Shown piece by piece: positions 34,475 to 42,176 of a stretch of 64,000 bases of DNA (position 1 is its first letter; the number at the start of each line of letters is the position of its first letter). Below the pieces are notes generated by a model. It was not told where the DNA came from. It did no database searches and saw nothing but the letters and a program-made list of their open reading frames with translations. Where the stretch lies: NCBI GenBank assembly GCA_902786745.1, contig CADADR010000013.1, forward strand, positions 1 to 64,000, given 5' to 3'. The DNA is from an uncultured Bacteroidia bacterium (GTDB lineage: Bacteria; Bacteroidota; Bacteroidia; Bacteroidales; F082). Both the position numbers and the translations under genes were made by a program.

Positions 34475-35725
34475 ATGGAAGAGCAAAAGCCTAATGGAAA
34501 TCAAATAGAAAATCAAACTAGGGATTTGGCCAAGGTTCAAATTAGAAAACAAACCGAGGAATACACAGGGAGTCAAAAACAGAAACACACAGAGAACCAT
34601 AAAGAGGAGGCGTCAGTAGAGCAAGGTTATACGGCTCGTGAATGGATAAAGAATCATATAGACACAAAACAAGTCCTTTCGTTGATCGTCGCAGTAGTTG
34701 CGGCTTTTCTGGGCGGATTAATGGTTGCCGCAATTGTTGGTGAAGTCCGTTATAAACGGTTTTATTCAAAACCATACATTACCTTTGAATCAGATAACAT
34801 GCAAGTTTTCCATTTGTCAAAGGAAGTCCCTACACTCGAGTACTCTGTTGGAGAAAAAAAGTGGCAAACGTTAAAGACCCAAAATGTTGTGTTTGGTGGA
34901 GAACATGGAAAATTATTATTAAGAGGAAATAGTGAATTGGGAACAAGCGGCGCCACTGTGTTGTTTAGCACCGATGCTGAAGTCGTATGCGTTGGGGATA
35001 TACGAACACTTGTTGACTATAATAACTATAATAATACAACAACGTCAAAAGCAAGTTTTGAGCATTTGTTCAATAACTGCAAACAGTTAGTTATTGCTCC
35101 AGAATTGCCACCAAAGAGAATGGCAGAAGGTTGTTATTATGGCATGTTTGCGGGGTGCACTTCACTAAAGGCCGCTCCGGAATTACCAGCTGAAAAATTG
35201 TGTTATAGTTGCTATTCAGAGATGTTTTCTGGTTGCACTTCATTAGAATACGCTCCAAAACTGCCGGCCAAAGAATTGGCCGAATGGTGCTATGCATATA
35301 TGTTCTCTAACTGTACTTCGCTAAAGGAGGGGCCTGAATTACCAGCCATGGATTTGGCTAATGGATGTTATAAGAATATGTTTTCTGATTGTGTTTCGCT
35401 AAAAGCAGCACCCGAATTGCCTGCTCAGAACTTGTCTCCTTGGTGCTATGCAAATATGTTCTTCAATTGTGTTTCTATGGAAAAAGCTCCTGAGCTGCCT
35501 TCAAAATGCTTGGTTGATAATTGTTATTCAAACATGTTTTCTGGTTGTACTTCAGTAACTCAAATAACTATGTCTGCGACCAGCTCTGATGCAGCTTATC
35601 TTCTTGATAATTGGATTGAAGGAATCTCACCGAAAGGAACCTTCCGCAAAAACAAAGATGCGCAATGGCAAAATGAAGGTGTTGTTCCTGATGGTTGGGA
35701 GGTTGTGTTAGTAGAACTTCATTAA
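34475..35725 (+). CDS. Membrane-anchored BspA-like repeat protein
   Basis: This 416-residue protein has a polar N-terminus, one membrane helix (about 70-95, VLSLIVAVVAAFLGGLMVAA) and an extracytoplasmic part. From about residue 205 there are six to seven repeats of 26 residues with the pattern APELPA-x4-L-x3-CY-x2-MF-x2-C-x-SL (for example APELPAEKLCYSCYSEMF). They belong to the BspA-like leucine-rich repeats found on surfaces of oral and gut Bacteroidota. The gene is AT-rich compared with the next gene. A role in binding host or other proteins is inference; its place in the defence island is unexpected. Confidence 0.75.
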   Translation: MEEQKPNGNQIENQTRDLAKVQIRKQTEEYTGSQKQKHTENHKEEASVEQGYTAREWIKNHIDTKQVLSLIVAVVAAFLGGLMVAAIVGEVRYKRFYSKPYITFESDNMQVFHLSKEVPTLEYSVGEKKWQTLKTQNVVFGGEHGKLLLRGNSELGTSGATVLFSTDAEVVCVGDIRTLVDYNNYNNTTTSKASFEHLFNNCKQLVIAPELPPKRMAEGCYYGMFAGCTSLKAAPELPAEKLCYSCYSEMFSGCTSLEYAPKLPAKELAEWCYAYMFSNCTSLKEGPELPAMDLANGCYKNMFSDCVSLKAAPELPAQNLSPWCYANMFFNCVSMEKAPELPSKCLVDNCYSNMFSGCTSVTQITMSATSSDAAYLLDNWIEGISPKGTFRKNKDAQWQNEGVVPDGWEVVLVELH

Positions 35726-35988
35726 AAGAAACGTCTCCAATCCTCCTCTTCATCAACCTCTTGGGCTTCGTCCTTTACGGATGGGACAAGGCGAAGTCAA
35801 AGGGCAGGGGTCGCCGCATCCCGGAGCGGGTGCTGCTGTGGGTGGCTCGCCTGGGCGGGGGCGTGGGCTGCTGGATGGGCATGATGCTCTTCCGGCACAA
35901 GACCAAGCATAACCGTTTCATGGCCCTCGTGCCGCTCTGGACGGTCCTCTGGGCTGTTGCCCTGGCGCTGCTGGCAAGGCTGGAATAA
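35695..35988 (+). CDS. DUF1294 domain-containing small membrane protein
   Basis: This 97-residue protein has the DUF1294 pattern: a first helix ending in GFVLYGWDKAKSKGRGRRIPE, then LLWVARLGGGVGCWMGMMLF and RHKTKHNRFM, followed by a last helix. Function unknown; it is an inner-membrane protein. The ATG at 35695 overlaps the BspA-like gene by 31 bases. The family normally starts about ten residues later, so an alternative start near 35740 is possible. The GC content jumps here compared with the upstream gene. Confidence 0.72.
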   Translation: MGGCVSRTSLKETSPILLFINLLGFVLYGWDKAKSKGRGRRIPERVLLWVARLGGGVGCWMGMMLFRHKTKHNRFMALVPLWTVLWAVALALLARLE

Positions 35989-36020
35989 GGTCCCTGGCGT
36001 TTTAGGGGCTCACCCTGGGC

Positions 36021-36097
36021 ATATACTACCCACATACTACCCATATACTAGGCATAAACAAGGTATAAACAAGGCATAAACAAGGCATAAACAAGGT
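36021..36097. repeat. Seven contiguous 11-bp tandem units of two related types
   Basis: Three units of the ATATACTACCC type (36021-36031, 36032-36042, 36043-36053, the last ending GGC) run without a gap into four units of ATAAACAAGGY (36054-36064, 36065-36075, 36076-36086, 36087-36097). The unit is close to one turn of the DNA helix. No spacers are present, so it is not CRISPR. Confidence 0.7.
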
Positions 36098-36212
36098 ACG
36101 GCCGAGCCGCAGGCATAGATCTCATGCCCCCGCACAGGCCGGCGTGGGGATGACATGCCTGCTAGCATTGCTTACCACCGGATGCCGTGGACGGGAACGA
36201 TAACGGTTTGGG

Positions 36213-36262
36213 TCGCGGTTCATCTGGATCGCTTCGTTCCTCGCGATGACGCGAAGCGACGA
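36213..36262. repeat. 50-bp repeat, copy 1, with internal palindrome
   Basis: This 50-bp segment is identical to 36795-36844. It contains TCGCTTCG and CGAAGCGA arms about a CGCG centre. Its translated reading contains VIARNEAIQ, a peptide familiar to me from spurious frames over dispersed bacterial repeats. Confidence 0.75.
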
Positions 36263-36289
36263 TGGGAGTGTGTCCCAGGAGCGTAGGAG

Positions 36290-36310
36290 ATTGCGGATCA
36301 AGTCCGCAAT
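36290..36310. repeat. Small hairpin repeat, intergenic copy
   Basis: ATTGCGGA, loop TCAAG, TCCGCAAT. Read on the minus strand, it aligns with hairpins inside the linkers of three kinase genes (44749, 46993 and 51899). Confidence 0.65.
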
Positions 36311-36340
36311 GACTCCCGAGGGCGCAATGGTGGGATAATG

Positions 36341-36478
36341 AGGTTCCCGCTGCGCGGGAATGGAGTGATCATTACTAGGTACCACGCGGCGGCTTGAAGT
36401 GTTAACGGGTCGTAAGCGTTACCTGCCTCCGCTGGCCACTCTACGTACTCCTCCATTCCCGCCGTTAGGCGGGAACCT
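36341..36478. repeat. Nested-hairpin element, copy A
   Basis: The left end AGGTTCCCGC-(TG)-CGCGGGAATGGAG (36341-36365) and the right end (36451-36478) are inverted repeats; each end is itself a hairpin. The inside contains GCGGCGGCTTGA. A related element sits at 54471-54592. No transposase gene fits inside. Confidence 0.65.
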
Positions 36479-36563
36479 AACAAACCGTGGGCGGGCTCGC
36501 CAAAGCCCGACTGGGGTGGGCGGGGAGGCGGGGCCGCCGGGCGGGGAAGCGCCCGCAAGGGAT

Positions 36564-36652
36564 GGCTAAACGGTTGACCCTCACGGAGCGGCGCTTGTCG
36601 TTTGCCTTCTCGAAGGCACTCCGCGACCTGAGGGTCAGGCGTTTAGACAGCC
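36564..36652. repeat. Extended imperfect hairpin of 89 bp
   Basis: GGCTAAACGGTTGACCCTCA (36564-36583) pairs with 36629-36652 apart from a bulge. CGGAG pairs with CTCCG inside, and GCCTT-ctcg-AAGGC forms the tip. The sequence is GC-rich and non-coding. Confidence 0.6.
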
Positions 36653-36794
36653 GCGGGGAGGTCCGATGGAGGCGGCCTTGATCCTTTGGTTCCTTTCCCA
36701 TCAAGGGGAAAGGAACGATAAGCATTTTATTGTTCCGTTTCCATCGGCGGCATGATGCGGCAGCCCCAAGGCAAATGCCATTGGCCGCCGCCGT

Positions 36795-36844
36795 TCGCGG
36801 TTCATCTGGATCGCTTCGTTCCTCGCGATGACGCGAAGCGACGA
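36795..36844. repeat. 50-bp repeat, copy 2
   Basis: Identical over 50 bases to 36213-36262, 582 bases away. The gap 35989-37009 holds no gene I can support; it is filled by the repeat elements listed here. Confidence 0.75.
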
Positions 36845-36875
36845 CGAGATTGATCCCCCAAAAGCTTGATTGTCA

Positions 36876-36932
36876 TTTTGTCGTAAATCCATTCCTTAAC
36901 CCCTTGATTTAGTGACTTTTTGTCGTAAATCC
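36876..36932 (+). promoter_or_regulatory. Pair of 15-bp direct repeats upstream of clpB
   Basis: TTTTGTCGTAAATCC at 36876-36890 and 36918-36932, 42 bases apart start to start (four helical turns), ending 77 bases before the clpB ATG. They could be operator sites or the remains of a duplication. No clear TAnnTTTG box is visible for clpB. Confidence 0.35.
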
Positions 36933-37009
36933 TGCCGTTTTTTCGCTTCGATGGGATTGGCGGGGATTTTGATAGGGCCTTGACCGAAAAACAGAAAGGA
37001 AACCCAAAT

Positions 37010-39598
37010 ATGAACATCAACCAATTCACAATCAAATCACAGGAAGCCATCGGGAAGGCTCAGGAGATAGCGCAAAGCCACCAGAGCCAGACCGTGGAGA
37101 ACTTCCACCTGCTGAAGGGTATGATTCTGAGCGACGACTACCTGGTGCCCAACCTGATGAAGAAGTTGGGCGTCAATATCTCGCGCTTGAATGATGCCCT
37201 GGATCAAGCTATCAACACCCAACCGCGTACGAGCGGCTCCGAATTGTATTATTCCTCCGAGGTCAGCAAGACCTTCAACGACGCCATCGCACTGGCTAAG
37301 AAGATGGGCGACGAATACGTTTCCATCGAACACCTATTGCTGGCTGTCTTCGAAAGCAACAGCACGGCCTCGCAGATGATGAAGGATCAAGGCATCCGCA
37401 AGGATGAGCTTGAAAAAGCCATCATGCAGTTCCGTAAAGGCAAGAAGGTAGACTCGCAAGATGCCGAGCAGAACTACGACAGTCTGAACCGTTTCGCCAA
37501 GAACCTGAACGAACTGGCCCAACAAGGCAAGCTCGACCCCGTGATTGGCCGTGACGAAGAGATCCGTCGTGTGCTGCAGATCTTGAGCCGACGCACCAAG
37601 AACAACCCTATCTTAATAGGTGAGCCTGGTGTGGGTAAGACCGCCATCGTGGAGGGTCTGGCCCAGCGTATCGTCAATCGCGACGTGCCGGAGAACCTGA
37701 AGAGCAAGACCGTGTTCAGCTTGGACATGGGTGCTTTGCTCGCTGGCGCCAAATACAAGGGCGAGTTTGAGGAACGTCTGAAGAATGTCGTCAAGGAAGT
37801 CGTCGACAGCGATGGCGAGGTCATCCTGTTCATCGATGAGATCCACACCTTGGTAGGCGCAGGCGGCGGCGAAGGTGCTATGGACGCGGCCAACATCTTG
37901 AAGCCGGCCCTGTCGCGTGGCGAACTGCGTGCCATCGGCGCCACCACCTTGAAGGAATACCAACAGTATTTCGAGAAGGACAAGGCGCTGGAGCGTCGTT
38001 TCCAGAAGGTCATGATCGACGAGCCTGACGAGGCTTCGGCCATCAGCATCTTGCGTGGCCTAAAGGAGCGTTACGAGACACACCACCACATCCGTATCTT
38101 GGACGAGGCCATCATCTCGGCTGTGCAGCTGTCGGTGCGTTACATCAGCGACCGTTTCCTGCCCGACAAGGCCATCGACCTGATCGACGAGGCCGCCTCG
38201 CGTCTGAGGCTGCAAATCGACTCGATGCCTGAGGAGCTGGAAGACGTGGAGCGTGCCATCCGACAGTTGGAGATCGAGCGCGAGGCCATCAAGCGTGAGA
38301 ACGACACCAAGAAGGTGGAGGAGATAGGGAAGGAGTTGGCCGAGCTCAACGACAAACGCTCTGCCATCAAAGCCAAGTGGGAGACTGAACGTAACTACGT
38401 GGAACTCATCCAGAAGGAGAAGAGCAACATAGAGACCTATAAGCATCAAGCCGAGGTGGCTGAGCGTGACGGCGACTACGGCCGTGTGGCTGAGCTGCGT
38501 TACGGCAAGATCCGCGAGGCCGAGGCCGCCATCGAGAAGGCCAAGGCCGACTTGAGTGCGGCACAAGGCGACCACCCGTTGGTGGATGAGGAAGTCGGTG
38601 CCGACGACGTGGCTGAGATTGTGTCGCGTTGGACGGGCATCCCGGTCAACAAGATGATGCAGAGCGAACGCGAGAAGCTGCTGCACCTCGAAGACGAGCT
38701 GCACAAGCGTGTGGTGGGTCAGGACGAGGCCATCACCGCCGTAAGCGATGCCATCCGTCGTAGCCGTGCGGGCTTGCAGGATGCCAAACGTCCTATCGGT
38801 TCCTTCATCTTCATGGGTACCACAGGCGTGGGTAAGACCGAGCTGGCCAAGGCCTTGGCCGAGTTCCTGTTCGACGACGAAAACGCCATGGTGCGTATCG
38901 ACATGTCGGAGTACCAGGAGCGTCACACGGTGTCGCGACTCATCGGAGCGCCTCCAGGATATGTGGGCTACGAAGAGAGTGGCCAACTGACCGAGGCTGT
39001 GCGTCGTAAGCCGTATTCCGTAATCTTGTTGGATGAAATCGAGAAGGCTCACCCCGATGTGTTCAACATCCTACTGCAGGTGTTGGACGACGGCCGTCTG
39101 ACCGACAACAAGGGCCGTACAGTGGACTTTAAGAACACCATCGTCATCATGACCTCCAACATCGGCGCCAATGTCATCCAGGACAACTTCGCCCTGCTCA
39201 ATGGCAGCAATGACGAGGAGGTCTTTGAGAAGACGCGTAACGAGGTGATGGAGCAACTGAAACAGTTCATGCGGCCTGAGTTCCTGAACCGTGTCGACGA
39301 CATCATCATGTTCAAGCCTTTGGACGAGAATCAGATTGCCGACATCGTGAGGATGCAGTTCCGCAGCGTGCAGAAGATGCTGGCTGCCAACGACATCAAG
39401 ATTGACATCACCGATGCCGCCGTCGATTTCATCGCAAAGCAGAGCTACAACCCGCAGTACGGTGCACGTCCTGTGAAGCGTATGATGCAGCGTGAGTTGC
39501 TCAACTCGCTCTCGAAGATGATCCTGGCCGAGTCGGTCGACAAGACGAAGACCATCATCGTGGATGTGCAGGGCGGCGGGCTGGTTTTCAGGAATTAA
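37010..39598 (+). CDS. clpB: ATP-dependent disaggregase ClpB
   Basis: This 862-residue Hsp100 chaperone pulls apart protein aggregates together with DnaK. Order: N-terminal Clp repeat domain (about 1-145), first AAA+ module with Walker A GEPGVGKT and ILFIDEIH, the coiled-coil middle domain (about 400-520), then the second AAA+ module with [16 protein letters not shown] and [14 protein letters not shown]. The ATG at 37010 has an AAAGGA just upstream and is preferred to an in-frame TTG at 36980. The last 117 bases are duplicated at 41891-42007, marking an insertion behind the gene. Confidence 0.96.
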   Translation: MNINQFTIKSQEAIGKAQEIAQSHQSQTVENFHLLKGMILSDDYLVPNLMKKLGVNISRLNDALDQAINTQPRTSGSELYYSSEVSKTFNDAIALAKKMGDEYVSIEHLLLAVFESNSTASQMMKDQGIRKDELEKAIMQFRKGKKVDSQDAEQNYDSLNRFAKNLNELAQQGKLDPVIGRDEEIRRVLQILSRRTKNNPILIGEPGVGKTAIVEGLAQRIVNRDVPENLKSKTVFSLDMGALLAGAKYKGEFEERLKNVVKEVVDSDGEVILFIDEIHTLVGAGGGEGAMDAANILKPALSRGELRAIGATTLKEYQQYFEKDKALERRFQKVMIDEPDEASAISILRGLKERYETHHHIRILDEAIISAVQLSVRYISDRFLPDKAIDLIDEAASRLRLQIDSMPEELEDVERAIRQLEIEREAIKRENDTKKVEEIGKELAELNDKRSAIKAKWETERNYVELIQKEKSNIETYKHQAEVAERDGDYGRVAELRYGKIREAEAAIEKAKADLSAAQGDHPLVDEEVGADDVAEIVSRWTGIPVNKMMQSEREKLLHLEDELHKRVVGQDEAITAVSDAIRRSRAGLQDAKRPIGSFIFMGTTGVGKTELAKALAEFLFDDENAMVRIDMSEYQERHTVSRLIGAPPGYVGYEESGQLTEAVRRKPYSVILLDEIEKAHPDVFNILLQVLDDGRLTDNKGRTVDFKNTIVIMTSNIGANVIQDNFALLNGSNDEEVFEKTRNEVMEQLKQFMRPEFLNRVDDIIMFKPLDENQIADIVRMQFRSVQKMLAANDIKIDITDAAVDFIAKQSYNPQYGARPVKRMMQRELLNSLSKMILAESVDKTKTIIVDVQGGGLVFRN

Positions 39599-39618
39599 TG
39601 TGTTAAACCAAGTAAGAT

Positions 39619-39654
39619 GCCAAGAAGGATGCAATGTCCTTCTTGGCTAATTGT
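39619..39654 (+). terminator. Terminator of clpB
   Basis: GCCAAGAAGGA (39619-39629) pairs perfectly with TCCTTCTTGGC (39637-39647), followed by TAATTGTTTTT. The stem reaches the stop codon of the convergent NTPase gene. Two similar terminators occur at 41718 and 42031. Confidence 0.75.
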
Positions 39655-41575
39655 TTTTGTATCTTATTAAACCTTCGTTGATTATTTGAAAGCGTTCATT
39701 CGGTTGGCTTGTAAAATCATATGGATTAGGTTTAATACAAATATCAATTTTAACTTTTCCTTGAAAACTTGTAATCATTTTGTGAAAGTCACTAGCACTT
39801 TTTTCAAATATACTTTTATTACGGATGATAAAACTAATTCTTGACAAATGGTCAATTAGTTTTATGTAATTGGAGATTTCTATATCCTTGAAATTGTAAT
39901 TTAATATGATTATTTCGCGGGCTCCAGAATCTTTTAATAGATTAAAGACAAAGCTATTGTCGTTGTTCCAATCTAAACAAACACAATCGAAAATGAAAAG
40001 TTCGTATAATTGTGTAAGGAATTTTTTCGCTGAAAGGGTGTTTGGAAAACTGCACAAATCTAATTTGCATAATATAAAATGCTTATTTGATTCAAAATAA
40101 TAGCCGTAGCCGTAATAGTAGTTTGATTTTTGAGTATGTGGTATTTTATTAGTAGAGTTGTATGAAATAGTGTCATTAATAACGATTGAATTAATTTGAC
40201 AATCAAAAAATGATGTATTAATCATATCAGCCCAGAATTTCGGAATCATATCGTTAGAAGTGCAATCAATAGAATCTAATGGAATGCAATTGTTTTCAAA
40301 CAATAGTTTTGCAACCAAATACTCCATAAAGGATTTATGAGAGAACTTGTAGTCGTTTTCTGAATTCCTATTTAGAAGGGAACGGCCTTTCAGATTTTTT
40401 TCTGTAATGATTGAAGAGTATTTGCTGATAATGTCATTGATTGAATCGTTGTTTTCATTGGTTTGGGCAATACAAAGCGCAATTTCTGATGAAAAGGCAA
40501 ACAAATCTTTTTTGTATTGGTCTATGTTATCAAATGCTGCAAAATTGGCTTCGCGCTCTAACCATTTATCGATTATAATTTCATATATTTTGGAAATGGA
40601 ATAATTCTTTGTGTCTGAGTTTGCCAAGTCATCAATATATGATAAAAGTAAAGGTCTAGCCATTAGTTTTTCGCATTTTTTAACTATCAATTTAGCTTTC
40701 TTTTTTGTCATAAACTTTAACAGGTATTTTTTATTCAAATAATGTTGGATTTCATAATCGTATAAAGGCGAAACATAATACTTCTTGAACTGTTTTTGCT
40801 TTTTTGTCTTGGGGTCACGAACGGGTAAAAGACTTGGCTCGTCTTCGTATTTTTCAAAAAACTGTGTCCGACAAGTCAAAACCACGATTCGGAATTGACA
40901 TATTAGTTCTCTAAGTGAGGAAAAAAACTCATTAAAATTACTAATTGCTGCATGGCTCTCGTCTAAGGCATCGATGATTAGAATAGTATTGTTTTTATCG
41001 TCAATACTATTAATGCGATTTATTATATAATTGTCTTTGTCTTCTGTCTTTTCGCCACAATTCACTAATTTGATAGGGTAGGGAAGTGATTTCTTGTTGT
41101 ATTTGTTTATGTAACTTCTTATTAAATGGACTACAAATGTGGATTTGCCCATGCCAGAACCACCTAAAATGCAATAGTATGGCGGATTGCTGTTGTTTTC
41201 GCGAAAAACATTGTCAATAAAAAAATCAATAGAGCTGTTTTTTAAATACCACTTCTTTTTTTGACCAAGTTCTCGTATGTCTTGAGATTGTGTTTCACTT
41301 GGTTCTTCATAATCGTTTGGAGGGGTTGTTTGAAGCCCCGTGTCTATATATAATCTTCTTTCTTTTCCTTTTGTATATTTGCCATAGTCTTTGAGAATAT
41401 CATTCAATTGTTTTTTTCGCCATTTTTTGTTTTTGTGTCCATTCCTAAGCCTTATTACTAAAATGATAATTGCCCAAAATAAACAGAAAGTTATAGCAGT
41501 AACATTTTCCTCCCTTAAATCATAAAAAAAGCGAACCAGATTTTCGAAAGTCCCATAATCAAAAAAAGTATCCAT
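39647..41575 (-). CDS. NACHT-like NTPase with N-terminal membrane helix
   Basis: This 642-residue protein starts with one membrane helix (about 26-44, TAITFCLFWAIIILVIRL) and a basic stretch. A P-loop NTPase of the STAND/NACHT type follows: Walker A GGSGMGKST (about 138-146), Walker B TILIIDALDESH (about 197-208, with the DxxDE-like end of NACHTs) and sensor RIVVLTCRT (about 229-237). The C-terminal third (LCKLDLCSFPNTLSAKKFL, then NYNFKDIEISNYIKLIDH) has leucine-rich-like spacing and may be a sensor. Several bacterial NACHT proteins defend against phage; that role here is inference. The gene is very AT-rich and lies between two copies of the clpB 3' end. Confidence 0.72.
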   Translation of the reverse strand: MDTFFDYGTFENLVRFFYDLREENVTAITFCLFWAIIILVIRLRNGHKNKKWRKKQLNDILKDYGKYTKGKERRLYIDTGLQTTPPNDYEEPSETQSQDIRELGQKKKWYLKNSSIDFFIDNVFRENNSNPPYYCILGGSGMGKSTFVVHLIRSYINKYNKKSLPYPIKLVNCGEKTEDKDNYIINRINSIDDKNNTILIIDALDESHAAISNFNEFFSSLRELICQFRIVVLTCRTQFFEKYEDEPSLLPVRDPKTKKQKQFKKYYVSPLYDYEIQHYLNKKYLLKFMTKKKAKLIVKKCEKLMARPLLLSYIDDLANSDTKNYSISKIYEIIIDKWLEREANFAAFDNIDQYKKDLFAFSSEIALCIAQTNENNDSINDIISKYSSIITEKNLKGRSLLNRNSENDYKFSHKSFMEYLVAKLLFENNCIPLDSIDCTSNDMIPKFWADMINTSFFDCQINSIVINDTISYNSTNKIPHTQKSNYYYGYGYYFESNKHFILCKLDLCSFPNTLSAKKFLTQLYELFIFDCVCLDWNNDNSFVFNLLKDSGAREIIILNYNFKDIEISNYIKLIDHLSRISFIIRNKSIFEKSASDFHKMITSFQGKVKIDICIKPNPYDFTSQPNERFQIINEGLIRYKNN

Positions 41576-41717
41576 GTTGTTGCGTTTTGATGTGCAAAGT
41601 TAGAGTTTTTATTTAATTCTTCATTTGTGTCCACTAATAAATGGACAATTTATAGCTGAATGTATAACTTGATAACAAATCTTTGATTCAACATGGTTAA
41701 TTTGAGATAATCGAAAA

Positions 41718-41753
41718 GCCAAAGAGTGCGAAAGAGCTTCTTGGCTTTTTTTT
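41718..41753 (+). terminator. Terminator-like hairpin, second of three related copies
   Basis: GCCAA (41718-41722) pairs with TTGGC (41741-41745) plus imperfect inner pairs, then eight T. The sequence GCCAAAGAGTGCGAAAGAGC is close to the hairpin at 42031. Confidence 0.6.
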
Positions 41754-41788
41754 GTAGGGATTATAGTAAAAAATCTTGGAATGGTGTA

Positions 41789-41878
41789 ATGGCCACGGCG
41801 TATGTGCTGCATTCTTCCGACCTTAAAGTTGAGAACGATACGGTATATCTGCCGCTATATATGACAGGGTTGTTGTGA
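41789..41878 (+). CDS. Possible 29-aa peptide or gene-end remnant
   Basis: The frame reads MATAYVLHSSDLKVENDTVY and then LPLYMTGLL before TGA. The composition is protein-like and the frame is open upstream as far as 41711, so it may be the C-terminal scrap of a lost gene. It lies just before the second clpB tail copy. The family is not recognised. Confidence 0.3.
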   Translation: MATAYVLHSSDLKVENDTVYLPLYMTGLL

Positions 41879-41890
41879 GTTTGTATTGCC

Positions 41891-42007
41891 ATGATGCAGC
41901 GTGAGTTGCTCAACTCGCTCTCGAAGATGATTCTGGCCGAGTCGGTTGACAAGACGAAGACCATCATCGTGGATGTGCAAGGCGATGGGTTGATTTTCAG
42001 GAATTAA
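41891..42007 (+). pseudogene. Duplicated 3' end of clpB (117 bp)
   Basis: This segment aligns without gaps to 39482-39598, the last 38 codons of clpB plus stop, and would encode [20 protein letters not shown] and onward. I count eight differences, all of them G or C in clpB and A or T here. The homology starts and stops sharply. It is followed by a terminator related to that of clpB. The rest of the 600-base gap 41576-42176 holds the two terminators, the 29-aa frame and the next promoter. Confidence 0.85.
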
Positions 42008-42030
42008 GCCTTTGCCAATTCAAATGCAAA

Positions 42031-42065
42031 GCCAAGAGGTGCGAAGGCGCTTCTTGGCTTTTTTT
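42031..42065 (+). terminator. Terminator after the clpB tail copy
   Basis: GCCAAGAGGTGC (42031-42042) pairs with GCGCTTCTTGGC-type sequence ending at 42058, then a T run to 42065. Confidence 0.75.
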
Positions 42066-42118
42066 ACTATTATTTGCAGGCTGTTCTTAGCATAAATTGA
42101 GCATTTTTTTAGCAAAAC

Positions 42119-42149
42119 TTGTTTCCCAAAATGATTATATCTATTTTTG
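42119..42149 (+). promoter_or_regulatory. Promoter of the kinase/FHA/caspase operon
   Basis: TTG (42119-42121), a 20-base spacer, TATTTTTG (42142-42149), 27 bases before the ATG at 42177. No other strong promoter is evident up to 53166, so it could drive all eight genes. Confidence 0.68.
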
Positions 42150-42176
42150 CAGCAATATCACCAAACAATTTTTACT

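Noticed and set aside
36021..36097. Array considered as CRISPR
   Set aside because: Units are 11 bp with no spacers, and no cas genes are in the window.
36298..36725. GC-rich short open frames in the repeat nest
   Set aside because: They cover palindromes and repeats, with no start signals and no domain. The translated peptides are those familiar from dispersed repeats.
39599..42007. Search for an integrase or transposase in the clpB insertion
   Set aside because: Only the NTPase gene, a 29-codon frame and terminators are present, so an autonomous element cannot be claimed.
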